Part shown: positions 28,557 through 37,506 of the stretch, one piece after another
Position numbering within the stretch: position 1 is the stretch's first letter
Layout: each line of letters starts with the position of its first letter
From: UBA2357 sp002344625
GTDB taxonomy: Bacteria; Pseudomonadota; Gammaproteobacteria; Burkholderiales; Rhodocyclaceae
DNA length: 64,000 bases
Assembly (NCBI GenBank): GCA_937995335.1
Contig: CALKIH010000047.1
Location: forward strand, 1-64,000
Reading direction: 5' to 3'
Notes under the pieces: generated by a model
Database searches by the model: none
Told to the model about the DNA's origin: nothing
Seen by the model: only the letters and a program-made list of their open reading frames with translations
Made by a program: the position numbers and the translations under genes

Positions 28557-29048
28557 ATGAGTCGTGCCGATCAGCATGCGCCGGAAACCCCGGCCACCAA
28601 GTTTCTCAAGCAGCACAAGATTGCATTCTCCACACATCTTTACAATTACGCCCAGAACGGCGGCACCGCGCTGTCCGCGCGCGAGCTCAATCTCCCTGAA
28701 CATTCGATTGTAAAAACCCTGATCATGGAAGACGAATCCGGACATCCCCTGATCGTTCTCATGCACGGAGATTGCAAGGTTTCGACCAAGGAACTCGCCC
28801 GCCAGGCCGCCAGAAAACGGGTGGAACCATGCAAACCCGAAGTGGCAAACCGGCACTCGGGCTATCTGATCGGCGGAACGTCGCCATTCGCAACCCGCAA
28901 GAAAATGCCTGTTTTCATTGAAAAATCAATTCTCGATCTACCGCTGATCCATATCAACGGGGGCCGCCGCGGATTTCTCGTCGGCATTCATCCGCATGAT
29001 TTGCTGAAAGCACTCCCCGCCGTTCTGGTTGCGGTGAAACTCATCTGA
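28557..29048 (+). CDS. ybaK: YbaK/EbsC-family aminoacyl-tRNA deacylase
   Basis: Probable trans-editing enzyme that hydrolyses mischarged tRNA (Cys-tRNA-Pro type). The 163-residue protein contains the family lysine K53 in SIVKTLIM, the GDCKVSTKELAR helix and YLIGGTSPFATRKKMPV with the conserved GGxSPF loop. A GGAG at 28546-28549, seven bases ahead, fixes the ATG at 28557. Which mischarged species it edits cannot be read from sequence. Confidence 0.9.
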   Translation: MSRADQHAPETPATKFLKQHKIAFSTHLYNYAQNGGTALSARELNLPEHSIVKTLIMEDESGHPLIVLMHGDCKVSTKELARQAARKRVEPCKPEVANRHSGYLIGGTSPFATRKKMPVFIEKSILDLPLIHINGGRRGFLVGIHPHDLLKALPAVLVAVKLI

Positions 29049-29427
29049 AATACCGCAATCTGAAATCGCCATTGAAACGTCCATTCGGATTGAAATATCC
29101 ATTCACGGATAATCACGACTTTCGGGAGAGAATTGCGCGCCCCTTTCGCATTTCAAAATCAAGCCACTAATGGCAGAATGCAAACCTGAGGCGGAGAAAC
29201 CCAATTGCCGTCATTTCGGATTAGCCAACTGGGTCGAAAACCGGTTCCCCGACCTGCGTAGGTGCACGCGATTTGCCCGAGCAAGGGGTTACGCCCCCTT
29301 TTCCGGATCGCGCCCGCACGAGGCAAGGGCGACCGGCGATATCGCCCCAAACCATGGCAATGCCGATATTTCGATTGCATTGCCTGCTTTTTTTTGGAAT
29401 GAGCCCGAACGTCTATCCGGAGTAAAT
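29049..29427. other. 379-base intergenic region upstream of the H-NS-like gene
   Basis: No protein-coding frame is convincing. The first third is A+T-richer and holds three short direct repeats (annotated separately). A small hairpin AAGGGG/CCCCTT (29283-29288 with 29295-29300) followed by TTTT may be a weak terminator. A T8 tract at about 29389-29397 and A+T-rich sequence directly precede the H-NS-like gene, which could allow autoregulation by H-NS binding. Confidence 0.45.
29061..29104 (+). repeat. Three imperfect 14-base direct repeats
   Basis: TGAAATCGCCATTg (29061), TGAAACGTCCATTC (29073-29086) and TGAAATATCCATTC (29091-29104) are spaced 12 and 18 bases apart, just after the ybaK stop. 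They resemble iterated binding sites more than coding sequence. Confidence 0.5.
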
Positions 29428-29790
29428 ATGGACCTCAACACAATGTCGCTTGCGGAACTGCGACGCCTTCAAACCCGCATTTCGGCCGAAATCCAGAAAC
29501 GCAGCGATGTCGAACGTCGCAGCCTGCTCAAGCAATTCAGGAAAATGGCGCAGGACAAGGGACTGTCGTTCTCGGAATTGATTGCCACCGGGGATGAATC
29601 CACGCTCAACGCACCGACGGCCAGACGCGGCCGCAAACCTGGCTCCGCGAAGACTCAAAAGAGCCCCCCCCGCTACTTCCATCCGGACAACCCGGAATGG
29701 AACTGGAGCGGTCACGGCAGAAGACCACAGTGGTTCATCGACTGGGTCACCCAGGACAAGCCGATCGAAGCCCTCGAACGCAAGAACTGA
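29428..29790 (+). CDS. H-NS family nucleoid-structuring protein (HvrA/BpH3-like)
   Basis: A 120-residue xenogeneic-silencer-type protein. The N-terminal half (about 3-50) is a charged coiled coil for oligomerisation (LAELRRLQTRISAEIQKRS). A basic linker carries an AT-hook-like RRGRKPGSA, and the C-terminal DNA-binding segment is YFHPDNPEWNWSGHGRRPQW, whose GHGRRPQW is the family's minor-groove hook. The ATG at 29428 has GGAG eight bases before it. A run of eight C at 29664-29671 sits exactly between linker and DNA-binding domain. It is likely self-regulated and is followed by a terminator. Confidence 0.92.
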   Translation: MDLNTMSLAELRRLQTRISAEIQKRSDVERRSLLKQFRKMAQDKGLSFSELIATGDESTLNAPTARRGRKPGSAKTQKSPPRYFHPDNPEWNWSGHGRRPQWFIDWVTQDKPIEALERKN

Positions 29791-29820
29791 ACCGAATCGG
29801 GAGCAACCGCCCCGAGGCAG

Positions 29821-29855
29821 GCCATGCGCGAGGCAGCGGCGCGCATGGCTTTTTT
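29821..29855 (+). terminator. Rho-independent terminator after the H-NS-like gene
   Basis: A perfect 9-base stem GCCATGCGC/GCGCATGGC (29821-29829, 29841-29849) with an 11-base loop is followed by six T. Confidence 0.9.
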
Positions 29856-29957
29856 CATTCGGGGATGCGCCGTGGTTCATGGACAGCGGCAATCCACTGG
29901 CTCATGATCGGCCACAAAGAGGATTTTGCCGACGCACCGGATGCCATTAGAGCGAGC

Positions 29958-31040
29958 ATGAAAGTCGCAATCATCGATGACACCCCGCTGAACCTGGTGT
30001 TGATGGAAAAGCTGGTGAGTCGCCAGCCCGCTTGCGAACCCGTCACCTTCACCGACCCCGCGCTCGGCCTGGCGTGGTGCCTGGGCAACGAGCCGGATCT
30101 GATCATCGTCGATTACATGATGCCGGTACTCGACGGCCTGGCATTCATCGACAAGGTCCGTTGCCGGCACGAGCGCGACGACGTGCCGATTCTCATGGTC
30201 ACCGCCAACGGCGACCGCAAGATCCGCTACGAAGCGCTCAGGCTCGGCGCGAACGACTTTCTGAACAAGCCGGTAGACGCCAATGAGTTCGGGCCACGCG
30301 TACGCAACATGCTCAAGCTCCGCCAAGCCCATCTCGACACCCGGCAACGCGCCGAACAGCTCGCGTCCGAGGTTCGAGTGGCCACCGCCGAGATTCACGA
30401 ACGTGAGCTCGAGACGATCATGCTGCTGGCACGGATGGCCGAATTGCGCGACCCCGGCACCGGCTCGCACATCCGGCGCATGTCCCGCTACTCGGCACTG
30501 ATTGCGAAAGCGCTGGGATTCCCGTCCGCTTATGTAGACGAAATGCTGCTTGCCTCGCCACTGCACGATGTCGGCAAGCTCGGCATCCCCGATCGCATCC
30601 TGCTCAAGCGCGACGTCCTCGATCGGGAGGAACGGCTGATCATGATGGAGCATGCACGCATCGGTTACGAGATCCTCAAGGATTCGGCCTCGAAAATCGT
30701 GCGATTCGGCGCGTCGATTGCGCTGTCGCACCACGAACGCTTCGACGGCGGCGGCTACCCGCGGGGCTTGGACGGAAACGATATTCCGATCGAAGGCCGT
30801 ATCGTTGCGGTCGCCGATGTATTCGACGCGATCACTTCGGAACGGCCATACAAATCGCGCTGGGTGCTTGATGCGGCGACTGATTACCTTCGCCGTGAAT
30901 CGGGATCGCATTTCGATCCCGAATGCGTCGACGCGTTCTTCACGGTATTCGACGACATACTGGCCATTCACGCCGAGGCATCGTACGACCCGGGGCCGGA
31001 TCCGGCATTTGCCTCACCACACCCAAGCCGCCGGCAATGA
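29958..31040 (+). CDS. Response regulator with HD-GYP phosphodiesterase domain (RpfG-like)
   Basis: A 360-residue two-component output protein predicted to hydrolyse cyclic di-GMP. The receiver domain (about 1-120) has D7/D8, phospho-acceptor D52 (VDYMMP) and K104. A helical linker (about 120-150) leads to an HD-GYP domain with HDVGKLGIPD (H203, D204), HHERFDGGGYP (258-268) and DVFDAITSERPYK. The ATG at 29958 directly precedes the receiver strand; an upstream in-frame ATG at 29904 lacks a ribosome site. The stop overlaps the start of the following membrane sensor, so the two proteins probably act together. Confidence 0.92.
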   Translation: MKVAIIDDTPLNLVLMEKLVSRQPACEPVTFTDPALGLAWCLGNEPDLIIVDYMMPVLDGLAFIDKVRCRHERDDVPILMVTANGDRKIRYEALRLGANDFLNKPVDANEFGPRVRNMLKLRQAHLDTRQRAEQLASEVRVATAEIHERELETIMLLARMAELRDPGTGSHIRRMSRYSALIAKALGFPSAYVDEMLLASPLHDVGKLGIPDRILLKRDVLDREERLIMMEHARIGYEILKDSASKIVRFGASIALSHHERFDGGGYPRGLDGNDIPIEGRIVAVADVFDAITSERPYKSRWVLDAATDYLRRESGSHFDPECVDAFFTVFDDILAIHAEASYDPGPDPAFASPHPSRRQ

Positions 31041-32191
31041 ACGCGGCCCCGATGAAAGCACTCATCCCCGAACGTGCCTCGCGGTCGCTCAGGTTCCGGC
31101 TGATCCGAGCCGGTTGCGCGGGATTCGCGCTGTGCACGGCCGTATTGCTCACCTTGTTCACGCACCTTCATGCGAAGGAGATTGCGGCGATATTGAGCGA
31201 ACATGCGAAGACGACTGCCGCCAGCGCAGCCACGCTCGTGCACGGCCAGGTCGCGGCGAACGATCGCGTCGGCCTGGCGTCCAGGCTCGAAGCTTTCAAC
31301 GAAATGACGACGATTCGCTCGCTGGCGATCACCGACCGCCAGGGCGTGCCGCTCGCGGCCATGCGGCGCAATGCCGCCGGCAACATGACCGCCGTGCCCC
31401 TCAACGCGATCGGCCCGCTCGGCACCCCCGGCGTCGATGGCATTCGCGGCCCCGCATTGTTCCCAGACCCTGAGCCGGGCTTCGTCTGGTCACCGATCGG
31501 GAAAATTGCGCCGATCGGCTGGGTCCGCCTGGAGTACGAAACCAGTCGGCTGACGCACACTCGCAACGCGTGGCTCGCGGCCGGCTTGCTCGTCCTGATC
31601 GGCATGACGCTGGCGGGCGCGGTGCTGATGTACCGCTTGGCGGCTCTGGTGAGCCGTTCGCTTGCAGCGCTGGTGCGTGCCGCACGGAGCCTCGCATCGG
31701 CCGGCCCGGAAGAGACTGCAACGCGTCGGACGCGCGCATCGCTCCCGCACGAGTTCGCGGAGATGTCGCATGCGCTGGAGGACGTCGCCGCCCTGGTCGG
31801 GGCACTGGAAACGAACTGGATGCACAACCAGGCGCAATATCGCCAACTGCTGTTCGCCCTGCCCGAGCCCATCGTCGAAATCGATTCCGAGCTTCGGATC
31901 CTCGGCGCGAACCCGGCCTGGCAAGAGATGCTGCCTCGATCCGACTCAAGCAGCGGCGCCGAAATCGAGTCGATTGCCGCGCAGTTGAACGGTACCGAGC
32001 TCGAACACCTGACACCGGGGATTCTGGCGCTCGTCCGCGGAACCCACGAGACCCTGCACGAGCGCATCCGGATTTCGCGGTCGGGCGCCAGCGCAGACGC
32101 ATGGTTCGATCTCGACGCCTATCGTCTGCTCGACCAGCGCGGCAATTTCACCAGTCTGCTGCTGCACGCCTCGCCGATGAAGCCGCCGTGA
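31037..32191 (+). CDS. Membrane sensor with HAMP and PAS-like domains but no output domain
   Basis: A 384-residue protein. TM1 is about residues 21-44, a periplasmic sensor region about 45-175, TM2 about 176-200, HAMP about 196-250, and a PAS-like domain follows (YRQLLFALPEPIVEIDSEL, about 275-380). The chain ends there: no histidine-kinase, GGDEF, EAL or methyl-accepting region is present. The ATG at 31037 overlaps the HD-GYP regulator stop (ATGA). It could receive a signal for the coupled HD-GYP protein by contact or serve a separate kinase. The domain calls rest on hydrophobicity and general pattern. Confidence 0.75.
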   Translation: MNAAPMKALIPERASRSLRFRLIRAGCAGFALCTAVLLTLFTHLHAKEIAAILSEHAKTTAASAATLVHGQVAANDRVGLASRLEAFNEMTTIRSLAITDRQGVPLAAMRRNAAGNMTAVPLNAIGPLGTPGVDGIRGPALFPDPEPGFVWSPIGKIAPIGWVRLEYETSRLTHTRNAWLAAGLLVLIGMTLAGAVLMYRLAALVSRSLAALVRAARSLASAGPEETATRRTRASLPHEFAEMSHALEDVAALVGALETNWMHNQAQYRQLLFALPEPIVEIDSELRILGANPAWQEMLPRSDSSSGAEIESIAAQLNGTELEHLTPGILALVRGTHETLHERIRISRSGASADAWFDLDAYRLLDQRGNFTSLLLHASPMKPP

Positions 32192-32217
32192 GGCCACCCT
32201 CCCCACCGGACCAGTGG

Positions 32218-32601
32218 TCAATCGCGCTGGATCAGCTCGATCTTGTAACCATCGGGATCCTCGACGAAAGCGATCACGGTGTTTCCGTGTTTCATCGGGC
32301 CGGCCTCGCGCACGATCTTGCCGCCACGTTCCCGAATCTCGTCACAGGCACGATAGGCATCGGGCACCGCCACCGCCAAATGGCCGAAGGCGTTGCCGAT
32401 ATCGTATGCGTGCGTATCCCAGTTGTGGGTCAGTTCGATCACCGCCCCCCGGGATTCGTCCTCGTAACCGACGAACGCGAGCGTGAATCGCCCTTCCGGA
32501 TAATCCTGGCGGCGCAACGCGCGCATACCCAACACGCCGGTATAGAACGCGAGCGAGCGCTCAAGATCCCCGACTCTCAACATCGTATGCAACAAACGCA
32601 T
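32218..32601 (-). CDS. gloA: Lactoylglutathione lyase (glyoxalase I)
   Basis: Converts the methylglyoxal-glutathione hemithioacetal to lactoylglutathione. The 127-residue protein has all four metal ligands in the expected places: His5 (LLHTMLRV), Glu56 (AVIELTHNW), His74 (FGHLAVAV) and Glu122 (YKIELIQ). Short length and absence of insertions suggest the Ni-type bacterial enzyme. It converges on the HAMP/PAS gene. Confidence 0.95.
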   Translation of the reverse strand: MRLLHTMLRVGDLERSLAFYTGVLGMRALRRQDYPEGRFTLAFVGYEDESRGAVIELTHNWDTHAYDIGNAFGHLAVAVPDAYRACDEIRERGGKIVREAGPMKHGNTVIAFVEDPDGYKIELIQRD

Positions 32602-32710
32602 TTCATCACTCCAAGAATAGGATCATTACCGGCTCGATACGCCACGCAGCGCCATTAAAGCCCCCGTGAACCAGGCCCGACCGCCGGCGCCCAACCCGCA
32701 TTCGCCATCC

Positions 32711-33508
32711 TCAAGCCTCGTCGGCCGGAACAGCGCGCGCCGCCCCCGAACCGAACAGCGGCAAACCCCGCCCGGCACTGCGCAAATTCGCCCGTGCCGC
32801 ACGCCAATCCGGATACAGCACCTCGACGACACGCCAGAATGCCGGTGAATGGTTCATTTCGACCAGATGCGCGACCTCATGCGCAACGACATAGTCGATC
32901 AGCGCCGGCTCCAGGTGAATCAAACGCCAATGCAGGCGAATCCCGCTACGGCTGCTGCAACTGCCCCAGCGCGTCCGCGCCGACGACAGCCGCACTGGCG
33001 GAACCGCGCGCCCCAGGCGCAGGCAGTATGCCTCCACCCGTCCGCCGAACCAGCTCAAGGCCCGCACCCGGAGCGCCCGCAGCACTTCGCCAGCCGGATC
33101 GCGTCCGGCGATACACAACTCCTCGACCCCATCGCCACCGGCCCGCCAGACGGATCTGCGCCGTCCCTCCTCGATGCGCACCCGAAAAACACCGCCGAGC
33201 AACGGAAGAACACAGCCATCACCGATCTCGACCGGCGCTTTTGCCTGAAGCGCTGCGGCGTCGAGGCGCTCGAGCAGCCAGCGCGCATGCGCGCAGATGA
33301 AGCGCTCGACCTCCGCCAGCGCCGCCCCTGCCGGCACCGACACCCTGACGCCCTTCGAATCCAGCTGCAGTGCCAGCGACTTGCGGGCCGAGCGCCGCAG
33401 GACGTAGGGCACCTCGCGACCGTCCAGCCCGATCGAACGCCGCTCCTGGGTAACCGGGGGCTGCGCTGGCGCACGCGCTTTGCGCCGGAGCAGCGACGCA
33501 ATGCTCAA
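32711..33508 (-). CDS. YgjP-like (DUF45) zinc metallopeptidase
   Basis: A 265-residue protein of the M48-related YgjP/WLM group. Zinc site HEVAH is at 210-214 with the third ligand His220 in MNHSPAFW. The family's RTRWGSCSS strand precedes it at about 178-186. The protein has no signal peptide and is probably cytoplasmic; its substrate is unknown. The start codon overlaps the stop of the CinA-like gene upstream (33505-33508), so the two are coupled. Confidence 0.88.
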   Translation of the reverse strand: MSIASLLRRKARAPAQPPVTQERRSIGLDGREVPYVLRRSARKSLALQLDSKGVRVSVPAGAALAEVERFICAHARWLLERLDAAALQAKAPVEIGDGCVLPLLGGVFRVRIEEGRRRSVWRAGGDGVEELCIAGRDPAGEVLRALRVRALSWFGGRVEAYCLRLGRAVPPVRLSSARTRWGSCSSRSGIRLHWRLIHLEPALIDYVVAHEVAHLVEMNHSPAFWRVVEVLYPDWRAARANLRSAGRGLPLFGSGAARAVPADEA

Positions 33509-34254
33509 ACCTTGTCCTGCCAGCTGTAGCCAAGTGCAGCCACACCGGCCTTGAGCACGGCCATCGCCTGATCGACCCGCGCCCGTGGCCCCTTCATGCC
33601 CAGTTCCACCGAACGACGCTCGCCGCCCGCAGCAACGGTCGGAAGGCTGAAAAGCGTCGCATCCGGGAAGTCTGCCGTCACCTGTTCCATGAGCTCGATC
33701 AGGCTCCCTTCGAAGGCCTCCCAGACCGTAATGGCATTCTCGACATAGTCTTCACGATGGTGCAAGTCGGCGAAACGCCGATCGAGCACCCACTCGACCA
33801 TCGGCCAGGCCATGACCGGAAAACCGGGAACGAAGAAATGATTGCGTATCGAGAACCCGGGAATCTGGTTGTACGGGTTCGGTATGATCTCGCTACCGAG
33901 CGGAAACACACCCATGTTCAAACGATGAGGCGTGATCTCATCGCCGAACCGCGCCCTGATCGCGGCTTCCGCATCAGGGTGCAGCGCCAACTCGAGCCCC
34001 AGCGCCGCGGCCGCCGACTGGCGGGTACGATCGTCGGGCGTGGCGCCGATACCGCCAAAGCTGAACACCGCGTCGCCGGTGGCAAAGCTCTCCTTCAGCG
34101 CATCGACCAGACGCAGCCCGTCGTCTCCCACGTAGCGCGCCCATGTCAGCTTCAGGCCGCGCGCGCCAAGCAGCTCGATCAGCTTTGCCAGATGCTTGTC
34201 GGCACGCCGGCCGGAGAGGATCTCGTCCCCGATGATGAGTGCCCCGAAAGCCAT
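33505..34254 (-). CDS. CinA N-terminal-like molybdopterin-binding-fold protein
   Basis: A 249-residue protein of the COG1058 group (competence/damage-inducible CinA N-terminal, MoaB/MogA fold). It begins AFGALIIGDEILSGRRADKH and has FSFGGIGATPDDRTRQ, the family's phosphate-binding loop. The C-terminal nicotinamide-nucleotide deamidase part of CinA is missing, as in many proteobacterial homologues. Possible roles include pyrophosphatase activity on nucleotides such as ADP-ribose; the real substrate is unsettled. It is followed directly by the YgjP-like peptidase and preceded by the EI24 gene. Confidence 0.85.
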   Translation of the reverse strand: MAFGALIIGDEILSGRRADKHLAKLIELLGARGLKLTWARYVGDDGLRLVDALKESFATGDAVFSFGGIGATPDDRTRQSAAAALGLELALHPDAEAAIRARFGDEITPHRLNMGVFPLGSEIIPNPYNQIPGFSIRNHFFVPGFPVMAWPMVEWVLDRRFADLHHREDYVENAITVWEAFEGSLIELMEQVTADFPDATLFSLPTVAAGGERRSVELGMKGPRARVDQAMAVLKAGVAALGYSWQDKV

Positions 34255-34266
34255 CCTGTCTCTCCT

Positions 34267-35028
34267 CTAGCGACGTTCCGGGCGCCGGTCGAGCACTTCG
34301 ACACCGGCACCGCCGCGCTCGCGCCGCAGCGCTTCGAGCATGAAATGCACGAAGGCGAGCCCGCTGAACGCCGGCGCCACGATATTCACGAACGGCACAT
34401 GAGCGAGCAGTGCACAGCCCCCGCCGAGTACGAACATCGGCTGCTTCAGCCTGGCCGGCAACAGCGCGAGCTCGTCGCGATCGGCATGCAGCATCAGCGC
34501 GTCGTAGCCGAATGCGCGCCGGTTGAGCCACGCGGTCAGCAAAACCGAGATGACCAGACCGAGTCCCGGAATCAACCACAACGGCAAGGACGCGAGCAGT
34601 GCCGCGACGAAAATCGCGGCCGCCACCAGGGCATTCCACGCACTGCCGAGGTTGCTGCCGCCCCGCCGCAACTCGAGCTCGGCATAGTCGCGGCGACCGA
34701 CGCGTTCCAGCATCAGCGGAATCGCGATCACCGAAACCAGCACCGCCGACGTCAGGTAGATGAGCGGCAACAGCGCAAAGGCAACGGTCAGATCGACCAT
34801 GAATCCGAAAACCGCGGCGACGGTCGGCGATTCCGTCAACCAGCCACCGACCCAGGGCCAGCCTTCGATCCAGCCCATGATCGCGCCGACCACGTCACTC
34901 CACCAATAGACGGCGGCGAACAGCCACGCCAGGCTTGCCACCAGCGCCGGCCACACCATGTGCCAGAAAGTTCCGGGGTCCTTCAGGCTGCGCAGCGCCC
35001 GGCCCGCCGCGAGCATCACTGCCTTCAT
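34267..35028 (-). CDS. EI24-domain (CysZ-like) membrane protein
   Basis: A 253-residue inner-membrane protein with about five or six hydrophobic segments (for example WPALVASLAWLFAAVYWW, VAFALLPLIYLTSAVLVSV and ALVAAAIFVAALLASLPLW). The pattern and length fit the EI24/CysZ family; CysZ members are linked to sulfate uptake, but this one is not near sulfate genes, so function is open. The ATG at 35028 (MKAVMLAAGRA) was chosen over a GTG at 35040. It lies 12 bases before the CinA-like gene and 16 bases after ffh. Confidence 0.78.
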   Translation of the reverse strand: MKAVMLAAGRALRSLKDPGTFWHMVWPALVASLAWLFAAVYWWSDVVGAIMGWIEGWPWVGGWLTESPTVAAVFGFMVDLTVAFALLPLIYLTSAVLVSVIAIPLMLERVGRRDYAELELRRGGSNLGSAWNALVAAAIFVAALLASLPLWLIPGLGLVISVLLTAWLNRRAFGYDALMLHADRDELALLPARLKQPMFVLGGGCALLAHVPFVNIVAPAFSGLAFVHFMLEALRRERGGAGVEVLDRRPERR

Positions 35029-35044
35029 CGCGCGCCCCACCCGA

Positions 35045-36403
35045 TCAGCGCATCATGCCCGGCAGCATGCCTTTCATGCCGCGCATCATTTTCTGCATGC
35101 CGCCCTTGGAGAATTGCTTCATCACCTTCTGGGTCTGTTCGAACTGCTTGAGCAGGCGATTGACCTCCTGTACCGAAACCCCCGAACCCGCGGCGATCCG
35201 GCGCTTGCGGCTTGCCTTCAGGATCTCGGGCTTGGCGCGCTCTTCGGGCGTCATCGAATTGATGATGCCCTCGATCCGCCCTATGGTCTTTTCCTCCGCG
35301 CCGCCCTGCATCTGCCCTGCCATCTGCGCGAACTGCGCCGGCAGCTTGTCGAGCATCGAGCTCAGGCCACCCATCTTGCGCATCTGGGCGATCTGCTCCT
35401 TGAAGTCCGAGAGATCGAAGCCCTTGCCCGACTTCAGCTTCTTGGCGAAATCGCGTGCAGCCTCCTCGTCGACGCCGCGGCGCGCCTCCTCGACCAGGCC
35501 GAGAATGTCGCCCATGCCCAGGATACGGCTCGCCATCCGCTCCGGATGAAACTCTTCGAGACCACTCAGCTTCTCGCCAACGCCAGCGAACTTGAGCGGC
35601 TTGCCGGTCACATGGCGCACCGACAAGGCCGCGCCGCCACGCGAATCGCCATCCAGCTTGGTCAGCACGATACCGGTAAGCGGCAACGCGTCGTTGAACG
35701 CACGCGCCGTGTTCACCGCATCCTGACCCAGCATCGCATCGACCACGAACAAGGTTTCGATCGGCGCGATCGCGGCATGCAGAGCCTTGATCTCAGCCAT
35801 CATCGCTTCGTCGATTGCGAGCCGGCCGGCGGTATCGACCAGCACCACGTCATAGTAATGCTTGCGGGCGAAATCGAGTGCCGCATGGGCGATGTCGACC
35901 GGCTTCTGATCCACGCTCGACGGGAAGAAATCGATTCCGGCCTGTCCCGCCACGGTCTTGAGCTGCTCGATCGCCGCCGGCCGATAGACGTCGGCCGACA
36001 CCGCCAGCACCTTCTTCTTCATCCTCTCGTGCAGCAGCTTGCCGAGCTTGCCGGTGGTCGTGGTCTTGCCGGCCCCCTGCAGACCCGCCATCAGGATCAC
36101 CGCCGGAGGCTGGGTGGACAAATCGAGCCCGGCATGGGCCCCACCCATGAGCGCCTTCAATTCGTCGTGCACGACGCCGACCAGCGCCTGCCCCGGGGTC
36201 AGGGATCCGATTACGGCCTGCCCGACCGCCTTTGCCTTGACATTGGCAATCAGATCCTTGACCACCGGCAGCGCCACGTCGGCCTCGAGGAGCGCCATAC
36301 GCACCTCGCGCATGGCATCCTGGATGTTGTCCTCGGTCAGGCGAGCCTGACCACGAAGCGTCTTGACGACCTTGGAGAGTCGTTGTGTCAGATTGTCGAG
36401 CAT
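35045..36403 (-). CDS. ffh: Signal recognition particle protein Ffh
   Basis: SRP54 GTPase that targets membrane and secretory proteins co-translationally. The 452-residue protein has the N helical bundle (about 1-90), a G domain with GLQGAGKTTTTGKL, DTAGRLAID and TKLDGDSRGG, and a methionine-rich M domain at the C-terminus (MRKMGGLSSML, then MQKMMRGMKGMLPGMMR). It leads a minus-strand group with the EI24, CinA-like and YgjP-like genes. It is divergent from the ypjD-like gene, with 40 bases between. Confidence 0.97.
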   Translation of the reverse strand: MLDNLTQRLSKVVKTLRGQARLTEDNIQDAMREVRMALLEADVALPVVKDLIANVKAKAVGQAVIGSLTPGQALVGVVHDELKALMGGAHAGLDLSTQPPAVILMAGLQGAGKTTTTGKLGKLLHERMKKKVLAVSADVYRPAAIEQLKTVAGQAGIDFFPSSVDQKPVDIAHAALDFARKHYYDVVLVDTAGRLAIDEAMMAEIKALHAAIAPIETLFVVDAMLGQDAVNTARAFNDALPLTGIVLTKLDGDSRGGAALSVRHVTGKPLKFAGVGEKLSGLEEFHPERMASRILGMGDILGLVEEARRGVDEEAARDFAKKLKSGKGFDLSDFKEQIAQMRKMGGLSSMLDKLPAQFAQMAGQMQGGAEEKTIGRIEGIINSMTPEERAKPEILKASRKRRIAAGSGVSVQEVNRLLKQFEQTQKVMKQFSKGGMQKMMRGMKGMLPGMMR

Positions 36404-36443
36404 ATTGCGAGGGGCCCTCGGCCTTGGGGTAAACTAGCTGGAT

Positions 36444-37271
36444 ATGCCCACGATTCTACTTCATCTGCTGGCCGCTACGCTTTACGCCGGCCTCGGCATC
36501 TGGTTCTGGCGCAGTTGCAACCGCAGCCCGGGTGCGCCTGCGCGCCGCTGCATGGACACCCGCGAAAGACTGGTCCTGCTGGTCGCGCTCCTTGCGCACG
36601 GGCTGGCCATCCACGGCGCCATGTTCGAAGGCGACGGCATGCGCTTCGGCTTCGGTCTCGCCGTGTCGCTGATGCTGTGGCTCGCCGTGGCGTTCTACTG
36701 GATCGAGACCTTCTACGCGCGGCTGGACGGGCTGCATACGCTGGTGCTGCCAGCCGGCCTCGCCGGCAGCCTCCTGCCATTGGTGTTTCCGGCGCAGCAT
36801 CTGCTGGTGAATGCAGCCTCGGCCGCATTCAGAGTACATTTCATCGTGGCGATGCTGGCCTACAGCCTGTTTACGCTGGCGGCGCTGCACGCCATGCTCA
36901 TGGCGTTCGCCGAACGCCAGCTCCACAGTGCCCGCCTGAGTCGCTCGGTGGCCGCGCTTCCGCCGCTCATGACCATGGAGGCCTTGCTGTTTCGCCTGAT
37001 CGGCATGGGCTTCATCCTGCTGACCGTCACGCTGATCTCGGGCATCTTCTTTTCCGAAGAATTGTTCGGCAAGGCCTTCCGGCTCGACCACAAGACCCTG
37101 TTCGCGATCATTTCGTGGATCCTGTTCGGCTCCTTGCTGTTCGGGCGAAGGGTCTGGGGCTGGCGCGGACGCATGGCGCTGCGTTGGACGCTGGCGGGCT
37201 TCAGCGCGCTGTTCCTGGCTTATCTGGGCAGCCGTTTCGTGATCGAAGTGCTGCTCCAGCGCGCAGGCTGA
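36444..37271 (+). CDS. YpjD/CcsA-like cytochrome c assembly family membrane protein
   Basis: A 275-residue, about eight-helix inner-membrane protein of the cytochrome c assembly (CcsA/HemX-like) superfamily. Conserved histidines occur in membrane segments (AHGLAIHGAMF, FRVHFIVAMLAYSLF, LDHKTLFAIISW), which in related proteins bind haem. The WxWD haem-handling motif of true CcsA/CcmC is not evident, so direct cytochrome c maturation is uncertain. Divergent placement next to ffh is common in proteobacteria. A TAAACT hexamer just upstream (36430-36435) may be the -10. Confidence 0.82.
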   Translation: MPTILLHLLAATLYAGLGIWFWRSCNRSPGAPARRCMDTRERLVLLVALLAHGLAIHGAMFEGDGMRFGFGLAVSLMLWLAVAFYWIETFYARLDGLHTLVLPAGLAGSLLPLVFPAQHLLVNAASAAFRVHFIVAMLAYSLFTLAALHAMLMAFAERQLHSARLSRSVAALPPLMTMEALLFRLIGMGFILLTVTLISGIFFSEELFGKAFRLDHKTLFAIISWILFGSLLFGRRVWGWRGRMALRWTLAGFSALFLAYLGSRFVIEVLLQRAG

Positions 37272-37506
37272 GAGATCGAAACCGGGTGCGCGGACGCGCC
37301 ACGCGGACCTCCGGCGCAGCCAGGCTGGCGTGGCGTGGTCACGACCCGCCTCTTCGGCGGGGTGGAAGGTCTTTACAAGGCAGGGGACTGCGTGCAACAT
37401 CGCGGCGTAGGCTTCAAGGCGTTCAGCATAGCGCGCGAGCAATTCCGAACCTGTCGCCCGACGCCCAGGTGGCTAGGACACGCCGAAGTTCAAACCCGCG
37501 GGGACC
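37272..37506. other. 235-base gap between the ypjD-like gene and pilB
   Basis: No gene is convincing. A hairpin CCCGCC/GGCGGG with a 5-base loop lies at 37345-37361 but is not followed by a T-run. The region should contain the pilB promoter; no clear sigma-54 or sigma-70 site is seen. Confidence 0.4.
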
